DNA of 64,000 bases. Origin: Thermoplasmatota archaeon (lineage in GTDB: Archaea; Thermoplasmatota; JAKEGO01). The notes beneath the pieces were generated by a model, which was not told where the DNA came from, made no database searches, and was given only the letters and a program-made list of their open reading frames with translations. A program made the position numbers and the translations under genes. The stretch lies in the NCBI GenBank assembly GCA_028279595.1, contig JANQNK010000008.1, forward strand, positions 62,001 to 126,000. The letters run 5' to 3'. This document shows, in pieces, positions 57,854-64,000 of the stretch. Every line of letters starts with the position of its first letter. The stretch's first letter is position 1.

Positions 57854-58861
57854 TCAATCGGCGGCAACCGTGAAGGTGGACCTGTAATCGTTCGAATCAC
57901 CGGATATATCGGGGATGTCTATCTCGTAACGTATCCAGATGTAATTGTTGATGGCAGTGAAGTCGGCATTGTTCCATATACCATCGGCATCGTCCACCAC
58001 CGAGGATTTGGAACCGTGCTCGTTGGGATCGTCGGTCCCCCCAGGTGCCTGATTGGACTCGTAATACTCGAAATCGATCTCTCCGTCGATGGGTATCTGT
58101 TCCAATGTCGTCGGGCTCTCGAAGTGGTCGTCGATGAACGTCACGGCGAAGCTGTCGGTCGGGTTGCTTCCAGCATTCTGGACGACCAGCCAGTGTGTGT
58201 TAGGTCCATCCCCGGAGCTCACGTCCCTCGTGCCGGGGTTGGAGTCGGGGAAGTTCCAATCGTAAGGATCGACGGTATCCACCGGGATGCCGTCCTGACG
58301 GTAGACACCGGCGATCTGGATGGCCGACCTGACATTGAAGTTGGCTCCTGTTGACGCATTCAGTCCGTCATCATCCTCGATGACGAGTTCGACGTAATGT
58401 TCGACCCCGCTGGAGCTTCCCGTCAGCGTGCTTGGAACTGTCCAGACGAAGCCCTCGTCGGTGCCGCCGGCTGAATCTGTGATGAATGCGAAGCCGTCGT
58501 CCTGGGTCCCTGTCGGATCGATCACGAACTCCGTCGGTCCCGGAGAGGCGTCCCAGACACCGGTCCATTGGAGGACCTGTGTTCCGCCATTGTCAGCGCC
58601 TTCGTAGACGGTCAATGTACAGGACGATTGGACGATCTCGTCGTCGTCGTCGCCGTTGGCCTCGTAGAACTTGGCGTCGAACTCGATGGTGTCGGCACCG
58701 CTGTTGTCAACAGTCGTGGGGTTCACGGTCATGGTAACGGTACCGACCTGTGTGAAGTTGGGGGCGACGTTGTTGACTCCACCGGTGGCGGAGTGTCCGG
58801 AGACCAGGATGGACACGGGTACCATGGCCAGGATAATAACTGATCCTACGACTAGTACCAT
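57854..58861 (-). CDS. Secreted beta-rich surface protein, paralogue A
   Basis: A 335-residue exported protein. Signal peptide (MVLVVGSVIILAMVPVSILVSG), then TGGVNNVAPNFTQVGTVTMTVNPTTVDNSG and three Asp/Gly/Thr-rich beta domains (TIEFDAKFYEANGDDDDE; TGTQDDGFAFITDSAGG; YYESNQAPGGTDDPNEHGS). The gene at 60398 has the same domain order and much identity throughout. No TM anchor is seen at the C terminus, so it may be an S-layer or matrix protein. ATG 58861 gives the best signal peptide; a GTG at 58918 would add 19 residues. Function unknown. Confidence 0.8.
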   Translation of the reverse strand: MVLVVGSVIILAMVPVSILVSGHSATGGVNNVAPNFTQVGTVTMTVNPTTVDNSGADTIEFDAKFYEANGDDDDEIVQSSCTLTVYEGADNGGTQVLQWTGVWDASPGPTEFVIDPTGTQDDGFAFITDSAGGTDEGFVWTVPSTLTGSSSGVEHYVELVIEDDDGLNASTGANFNVRSAIQIAGVYRQDGIPVDTVDPYDWNFPDSNPGTRDVSSGDGPNTHWLVVQNAGSNPTDSFAVTFIDDHFESPTTLEQIPIDGEIDFEYYESNQAPGGTDDPNEHGSKSSVVDDADGIWNNADFTAINNYIWIRYEIDIPDISGDSNDYRSTFTVAAD

Positions 58862-58997
58862 CTTCGATTGCCTACTGCAATCTATCGTTTTCGCACCCCC
58901 GTACACCTCTGGAACCACCTATGGCAGGTTGGTTGTAACAGGTATGGTGTTGGGGGTATTTCAGAGTTCCGAATCCGAGGGTGTGGCGGCGCTGAGA

Positions 58998-60122
58998 TCA
59001 CCGACGGATCTCGTGCTTCGGCGGGAGCTCGTGTCTCTCAGGTTCATGCTCCCTTTCCGGTTCGTCGTACCACTTCTTGTCATCGGAACGTTCTGGTCCC
59101 CGATCGTCGCCGCGGCCGTGTCCCATCTCGTCCCTCGGGTCCCGGTCCCTCTCGTCGAATCCGCGGTCGAAGTCCCGATCGTCGGATCGTCTCTCCCGGC
59201 GTTCGGGTTCGTCGCGACGGTCGTGATTACGGTCGTCGAGACGCCGGTCGTCATAGCCACGGTCATCACGATATTCGTCCCTGGGCCCATCCCGGGGATC
59301 GTCCCTATAATGTCGGTCGTCCCTCCTCCTATCATCCCGGTAATCCCTTTCGTCACGGCGATGGTCGCGCCTGTCATCCGGGCGGGGCCTGGACCTACGT
59401 TCGTCGTACCCGCGGCGTGGGGTCCGGGTCAAGGCCCGGTCCATCTTCGATGCGCTTCTGAAGGCCAGCAGGGCCAGGACCGATGCGATACCGCCCATGA
59501 TGAAGAGGAAGAAGCCCCAGTTCGGATACCAGTCGCCGAGGTCGCCGTCGCCCTGGAAGGATTCCCAGGGACCATCGCTGGTCGGAGGATCCTCCCAGTC
59601 CTCGTTGTAGGCATCCACATGGGCAGTGGAATAGTACGCCGCACCGCCGAAGGATACGAGGATGCTGATGATGATCAGCAACATGATGAGCTTCTCGAAC
59701 CCATCGCTGCGGTATCTCTGGAAGCCAGACATCAGCATCAGCAGGAAGGTTAGTCCGGCGATGCCGACAGCGGTGTAGATGACATCCACGAATCCCAGGT
59801 AGAACTTGCCGACCTCGGTATCATCGTAATAGGCCCAGTCACGGACCGGTTCGTCGGCGCCGTGGTTAACCACGTAATCTGAATATTCGTCCCTGTCGCC
59901 GAGGTCGCTCTCGATGGTGTACCACGGAGCGTAGATCGAGCCGATCAGGAATCCCATGGCGAAGAACATGAAGACCGTCGCGATTACATACCTCGATGAG
60001 GCCCGCCCCTTGAAGCCCCGGCCGCTCGCTCCGTGGACCGGCGCTCCGCACCTCGCGCATTCGTACGAATCAGCACGTATCCTCTTTCCGCAATTCTGAC
60101 AGAAGATCGTATCCCGTTCCAT
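58998..60122 (-). CDS. Zinc-ribbon, four-TM protein with Arg/Asp-rich tail
   Basis: A 374-residue membrane protein. It opens with a zinc ribbon (FCQNCGKRIRADSYECARCGAPV). Four TM segments lie near 42-62, 105-130, 140-165 and 195-220, with an acidic outer loop between the first two (ESDLGDRDEYSD). A 150-residue tail of Arg/Asp repeats follows (RRDERDYRDDRRRDDRHYRDD...), surely disordered and able to bind RNA or form condensates. The ATG at 60122 has GGTGA 7 nt before it; a start at 60275 lies in a stretch without family-like features. It stands between the two secreted paralogues. Same plan as 2446-3888. Function unknown. Confidence 0.78.
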   Translation of the reverse strand: MERDTIFCQNCGKRIRADSYECARCGAPVHGASGRGFKGRASSRYVIATVFMFFAMGFLIGSIYAPWYTIESDLGDRDEYSDYVVNHGADEPVRDWAYYDDTEVGKFYLGFVDVIYTAVGIAGLTFLLMLMSGFQRYRSDGFEKLIMLLIIISILVSFGGAAYYSTAHVDAYNEDWEDPPTSDGPWESFQGDGDLGDWYPNWGFFLFIMGGIASVLALLAFRSASKMDRALTRTPRRGYDERRSRPRPDDRRDHRRDERDYRDDRRRDDRHYRDDPRDGPRDEYRDDRGYDDRRLDDRNHDRRDEPERRERRSDDRDFDRGFDERDRDPRDEMGHGRGDDRGPERSDDKKWYDEPEREHEPERHELPPKHEIRR

Positions 60123-60342
60123 CCGTTCACCCCACGCTCGGATATAGCATGAGTGATTGATAATACTGTTGGGCAAATGATATAAAGGGTGGACCGGAAA
60201 TAGAGGTTGCAGAAATATTGATGGCCATGCACTTGCTGGCCAAATCGGACCACTTTTTCCATTAGAATAATCCAATTTGCCTTGAAACTGCCGAAAACAT
60301 GAGTTTTTTTAAGAATGAAGTCGAGGTTGTACCATGGACAGT

Positions 60343-60353
60343 CTTTATATAGG
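60343..60353 (+). promoter_or_regulatory. TATA box of secreted paralogue B
   Basis: CTTTATATAGG lies about 50 nt before ATG 60398, leaving a leader of about 25 nt with GGGTGG. Confidence 0.55.
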
Positions 60354-60397
60354 ATTAATCGGTTACACATATCCCGAATATGGGAGGGTGGCAAGAC

Positions 60398-61423
60398 ATG
60401 GAAAAGATAAGGGTTCTCCAGGCAATGTTGATATGCGCAGTGTTGGTCGTTACCGCGGTGCCGTTCAGCCTTGTCATGGGAGATGGTTCGACAGGCGGAG
60501 TTAACAACGTGGATCCGAACTTCACGGAGACGAGCTGCGTTGCGATGACAGTGGTTCCGTCTAGTGTTGATAACAGTGGAACAGACACGATCGAGTTCGA
60601 CGCGACGTTCTACGACGGGAACGGAGACACGGATACCGAGATAAATCAGGGTTCCTGTACCCTGACGGTCTACGAGGGAGCCGACAGTGGCGGCACCCAG
60701 ATCATACAGTGGACCGGCACCTGGGACGTAGCCCCGGGCGGTACCGAGTTCGTCCTTGATCCTACGGGAACGCAAGGCGATGGTTACGCATTCCTCGCGG
60801 ATGCCGCCGGTGATACCGATCCCGGTTTCGTATGGACCGTACCGAACACATTGACCGGTAGCGCGGCCGGCGTACAGCATTACGTCGAGCTGGTCATCGT
60901 GGATGACGATGCGGGTTCCGCTTCGAGTGGAGCGAACTTCGACGTCACCGCGGCTATCCAGGTCACTGGTATCTACCAGGACGATGGAACGGCGGTCGAC
61001 ACGACGTCCCCGTACGACTGGAACTTCCCGGCATCGGATCCGGGTTCGACCGGAGTCAGCTCTGGAGACGGTACCAACGAGTACTGGCTCGTTGTCCAGA
61101 ACACCGGAAGCGATCCGACTGATAGCTTCTCGGTCACGTTCACGGACGACGACTTCACAAGCGTGACGACGTCGGAGACCATCGACATCGATGGCGAGAT
61201 CGACTTCGAGTACTACGAGTCGTCCCAGGCCCCTGGTGGAACTGATGATCCCGACGAGCACGGAAGTACATCGTCGGTCACAGATGATGCGGACGGTATC
61301 TGGGCAAACGCCGACTTCACGGCCCTGAACTACTACATGTGGATCAGGTACGAGATCGATATCCCGACCGTTATCGGAGACGCAAACGATTACACCACAG
61401 CGTTCACGGTCGCCGAGGACTGA
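60398..61423 (+). CDS. Secreted beta-rich surface protein, paralogue B
   Basis: A 341-residue exported protein, paralogue of 57854-58861. Signal peptide MEKIRVLQAMLICAVLVVTAVPFSLVMG, then TGGVNNVDPNFTETSCVAMTVVPSSVDNSG and the same three domains (TIEFDATFYDGNGDTDTE; TGTQGDGYAFLADAAGD; YYESSQAPGGTDDPDEHGS), ending DYTTAFTVAED. The two differ mainly in loops. It has a strong TATA box and GGGTGG before the ATG, so it may be well expressed. An ATG at 60380 is a less likely start. Acidic composition fits an extracellular matrix or S-layer protein. Confidence 0.82.
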   Translation: MEKIRVLQAMLICAVLVVTAVPFSLVMGDGSTGGVNNVDPNFTETSCVAMTVVPSSVDNSGTDTIEFDATFYDGNGDTDTEINQGSCTLTVYEGADSGGTQIIQWTGTWDVAPGGTEFVLDPTGTQGDGYAFLADAAGDTDPGFVWTVPNTLTGSAAGVQHYVELVIVDDDAGSASSGANFDVTAAIQVTGIYQDDGTAVDTTSPYDWNFPASDPGSTGVSSGDGTNEYWLVVQNTGSDPTDSFSVTFTDDDFTSVTTSETIDIDGEIDFEYYESSQAPGGTDDPDEHGSTSSVTDDADGIWANADFTALNYYMWIRYEIDIPTVIGDANDYTTAFTVAED

Positions 61424-61574
61424 TCCAGTCCCCGCCTGACCTGGGAACGCATCAAGGCGTACGACCTGATACGCAACCTTGGTATGCCCATTCCAGATGG
61501 GTGGTGGCCGAACAGGTCACCGAACGGATGGGCAGACCGGTAAAAGGTTATGTACGAGGAGGTCGGTGACTGAT

Positions 61575-63737
61575 ATGATGTTGGGTGGGACCGCACCAAG
61601 GCGAATGAGAGCGAGATGGCTGCTGCCTATTGCCATCCTGCTTGCCCTCGCTCTCCTTCCAGGAGTGGCCGCCCAGGGATCAAGACCGACCGTATCTCAC
61701 CTTGATGGGCCCATTCGTACGGTTTCGATGTACTACGGGGCGGGAGCCTCGGAGACCGATCACTGGGTCGACACGAGCGTTCTGATCAGGAACCAGGATC
61801 CCAACGCGACCACGTTCTTCATGCTCCAGCCGAACAGCAATGTCTACAACAACGGCAGTGTTGCGAACGGAACGGGTTGGTATCTACGTCTCAGATTGTT
61901 CAATTCGAACGGGACATTGCATACCGACCTCGGTTTCCTGACGGACGATACCGCGGTGGGACACCTGTACCTGAATCCCTTCGAGGTCTATTCGCTACAA
62001 TCCAGCGTTCACGTTCCCCAGGGACTGACCGTCGGATACGAGTACTCGAGCTCGATAACCGTCGGCGGCAGACCCGATTTCGATCCGGAGGAACCGGGTG
62101 CGACATCCGTGACCAGTTTCAACTTCCGCACCTACATCAACCCGACATTGGCATATTACATCTCGGGGCGAGTGTACCAGCCAGATAGCTGGGAACCGGC
62201 CCCTAGTTCTAAGATAACCCTCACGAACGTCCGGTCGGGCGAAAGCGTTAGCCTCACGGCGGATGGACAGGGACGATACAGCTTCGACCTGATGTCGCTC
62301 CCTAGCGGATACATGGACAATGACGAGATCCGGGTAAGGGCGACCAGTGGGTCCCTGGGAGGCTCGAACTCGACCTACGTGAACATCGTCACTACACCCG
62401 TCCTGGGCGAGTATGGACGGGACTGCGATATATTCCTTCTCGAGGAGGAAGAGGAGGAGTCGTTCTGGGACCTCCTAGCTCTATGGTTCCTGAATTTATT
62501 CACATGGATCCTGATAATAATCATAGTGATCCTCGTTATCCTCATAGTAGTATACAGACAACGGACTCGTGGCAGAGGAACTACCGCCCACGAAAAGGAG
62601 CTCGAGGCCGACCTCAGCGCCACCCAGAAGGAGGTCAAGGAGCTCAAGCGGAAGATCAGCAGAAAGGACGCCGAGATGGGCAAGAAGAAGATGACCTGGG
62701 CACAGGTCAAGCCCGACGAGGCCGAGGAGGAGCCCGAGGTCAAGGCGAAACCCATCGGGAAACCGGTGAAGAAGCCATCAGCAAAGAAGGCGCCTGTCAA
62801 GAAGAGGGCACCAGCCAAGAGCCCGGCCAAAAAGAAGCGCACACCCCCGGTCGCTCCGGCCGCCGTGGCGACCAAGAAGAAGAAGAAGAAGCGCAAGGTG
62901 GTCGAGGAACCGGAGGAAGAGGTCGACTTCCAGGACGAGCTCGGCAAGGAGATCGACTTCGAGGTGCCGGACTGGCTCGAGAAGAAGATCACCCCGGAGG
63001 CGGAGGCGCCTGCGAAGGACATCGAGGACCAGCCCTGGCTGGTACCGGACGAAGCCGAGCCGGACGAAGCGGTGGTCGATGGCACCGGATTCGAGGTACC
63101 GGACTGGCTCGAGAAGGAGATGGCGACGATACCCGAGGAGAAGGCCTCGAAGGACGTCGGATTCGAGTCGCAGCCCTGGCTGGAGCCCGAGGATGACATC
63201 GAACCCGAGGAGCTGATAGGCGGAGTGGCCGGGCCGGACGATCTGGGGCTCGACCCCGATCTCGAGGAGCCGGTCGACGAGCTGCCCGACATGCCATACG
63301 AGGGACCTCCCGAGGATGAGCCTGCGGAGATGCCCGAACCACCCGAGGAGGCCCCGATCGAGGAGCCTTCGATACCCGAGGAACCGCCGATGGACATCCC
63401 GGAAGAGCCCGCTGATGTAGCGCCACCCGAGAGCGAGACGGAACCGGGATTCGACGATCTGCTCGGAGACCTCGACGAGATCGGTCTTGAGGACGACAGC
63501 CACATCGTCGAGCACGATCTCGACGTCGAGGACACCGGCCCGGAGATCGAGCCCGTTCCTTCGGTGGACGACGAACTGGGCCCGCTCATAGTCGAAGAGG
63601 CCCCTCCGGACCTGGACCTCGGGGACCTGGACACAGATGAGCTGGATGTCGAGCCAGAGGAACCGGAGGCCGACGTCGACAGCGAGTTCCAGGAGAAGGC
63701 GAAGGACATAGAGAAGCTCCTGGACCAGCTCGATTGA
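61575..63737 (+). CDS. TM protein with secreted N-terminal domain and long Lys/Glu-rich cytoplasmic tail
   Basis: A 720-residue protein. Signal peptide (RARWLLPIAILLALALLPGVAAQ), a 200-residue outer beta domain, a carboxypeptidase-regulatory-like beta sandwich (YYISGRVYQPDSWEPAPSSKITLTNVRSGE), a TM helix (LFTWILIIIIVILVILIVVY), then a cytoplasmic tail of about 390 residues. The tail has a coiled-coil helix (KELEADLSATQKEVKELKRKISRKDAEM), a Lys-rich part, and an acidic part with repeated short motifs FEVPDWLEK and QPWLxP. GGTGA lies 5 nt before ATG 61575. It may link an outer signal to inner partners. Function unknown. Confidence 0.78.
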   Translation: MMLGGTAPRRMRARWLLPIAILLALALLPGVAAQGSRPTVSHLDGPIRTVSMYYGAGASETDHWVDTSVLIRNQDPNATTFFMLQPNSNVYNNGSVANGTGWYLRLRLFNSNGTLHTDLGFLTDDTAVGHLYLNPFEVYSLQSSVHVPQGLTVGYEYSSSITVGGRPDFDPEEPGATSVTSFNFRTYINPTLAYYISGRVYQPDSWEPAPSSKITLTNVRSGESVSLTADGQGRYSFDLMSLPSGYMDNDEIRVRATSGSLGGSNSTYVNIVTTPVLGEYGRDCDIFLLEEEEEESFWDLLALWFLNLFTWILIIIIVILVILIVVYRQRTRGRGTTAHEKELEADLSATQKEVKELKRKISRKDAEMGKKKMTWAQVKPDEAEEEPEVKAKPIGKPVKKPSAKKAPVKKRAPAKSPAKKKRTPPVAPAAVATKKKKKKRKVVEEPEEEVDFQDELGKEIDFEVPDWLEKKITPEAEAPAKDIEDQPWLVPDEAEPDEAVVDGTGFEVPDWLEKEMATIPEEKASKDVGFESQPWLEPEDDIEPEELIGGVAGPDDLGLDPDLEEPVDELPDMPYEGPPEDEPAEMPEPPEEAPIEEPSIPEEPPMDIPEEPADVAPPESETEPGFDDLLGDLDEIGLEDDSHIVEHDLDVEDTGPEIEPVPSVDDELGPLIVEEAPPDLDLGDLDTDELDVEPEEPEADVDSEFQEKAKDIEKLLDQLD

Positions 63738-63784
63738 GATCGGCTGACGAGATTATTTATCACCTGAAACGATTACTTTGAGCC

Positions 63785-64000
63785 ATGCCCAGGACCGTGA
63801 AGATACTCGAAGGCCTTCATGCGGTCGGTGGCAGCGGGATATCCTCCACCGGGGACTGCATGGTATACCTGATCGAGGCCTTCGACGGATACGTCCTGAT
63901 AGACGCGGGAGTGGATGCCGGGGCCATCGTGGACAACATCGCATCCATCGGGATCCGTCCGGTGTCGATACAGGCTCTCATCCTGACCCACTGCCACATC
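63785..64000 (+). CDS. Metallo-beta-lactamase-fold hydrolase, 5' part
   Basis: The first 72 residues are present and the gene runs off the window. The order is typical of MBL-fold enzymes: a first strand pair with CMVYLIEAFDGYVLIDAGVDAGAI and then ALILTHCHI, the beginning of the zinc motif HxHxDH. TTATTTAT at 63753-63760 is about 27 nt before the ATG, so the transcript is likely leaderless. The substrate cannot be told from this part. Confidence 0.85.
   Translation, partial: MPRTVKILEGLHAVGGSGISSTGDCMVYLIEAFDGYVLIDAGVDAGAIVDNIASIGIRPVSIQALILTHCHI

Noticed and set aside
62375..63763. 462-residue Ser-rich open frame on the minus strand
   Set aside because: Reverse of the Glu/Pro-rich tail of the 61575 gene; poly-Ser arises from GAG/GAT codons read backwards.

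Overview
The window is archaeal chromosome. Archaea-only or archaea-typical genes are present: an Alba chromatin protein, ribosomal protein L21e, RNA polymerase subunit F, the large clamp-loader subunit RfcL, archaeal-type AspRS and ProRS, and UMP kinase of the archaeal type. Many genes have a TATA-like box 22-30 nt before the start codon with no leader. The GC-rich host genes, the small Cys-rich and zinc-ribbon proteins and the many TM-anchored surface proteins fit a euryarchaeon of the Thermoplasmata type best, but this is an inference; no rRNA is present to settle it.

Layout. 1-16.6 kb is housekeeping: an operon of a zinc-ribbon membrane protein, aspS and an aminotransferase; an MscS channel; an M29 aminopeptidase and a radical SAM protein; UMP kinase with a long charged tail; cutA; a very long TPR protein; dihydropteroate synthase; a ThiI-like sulfurtransferase; a glycosyltransferase. 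16.6-21 kb is a secreted subtilase. 21-24.5 kb holds a flavodoxin, two tandem MDR dehydrogenases and a two-cluster ferredoxin protein. 24.6-25.2 kb is a tRNA-Leu island with repeats and a tRNA-like gene. 26.4-40.8 kb is one translationally coupled operon of four giant membrane-anchored propeller proteins (FG-GAP, Kelch, FG-GAP, and a propeller-like first member), exactly bracketed by a 16-bp inverted repeat. 40.9-50.1 kb returns to information processing (alba, rpl21e-rpoF-DUF655, rfcL-proS, dUTPase/dCTP deaminase family) with an M50 protease, an archaeosortase and a gingipain-like (C25) peptidase between.

50.26-55.60 kb is a 5.3-kb AT-rich element integrated in tRNA-Arg(UCG), bounded by a 14-bp direct repeat of the tRNA 3' end. 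It carries a tyrosine integrase with a complete active site but one in-frame TAA, two ribbon-helix-helix-like proteins, a membrane protein, a secreted beta-helix protein, a tiny TM protein, structured non-coding DNA, and a well-folded leucine-type tRNA whose anticodon reads CGC. Its right end holds a double-hairpin module that recurs, with changed but still pairing stems, next to both tRNA-Leu genes of the window. 55.6-64 kb holds tRNA-Leu(CAG), a thiolase-like protein, a GIY-YIG-like protein, two paralogous secreted proteins flanking a zinc-ribbon membrane protein, a TM protein with a long acidic cytoplasmic tail, and the start of an MBL-fold protein.

The most unusual points are the Leu-body/CGC-anticodon tRNA, the family of tRNA-linked double-hairpin modules (including a ferredoxin gene between two identical 48-bp copies), the chimeric tRNA-like gene at 25.0-25.2 kb, and the exact inverted repeat whose hairpin loops are complementary at the two ends of the 14.5-kb surface operon.
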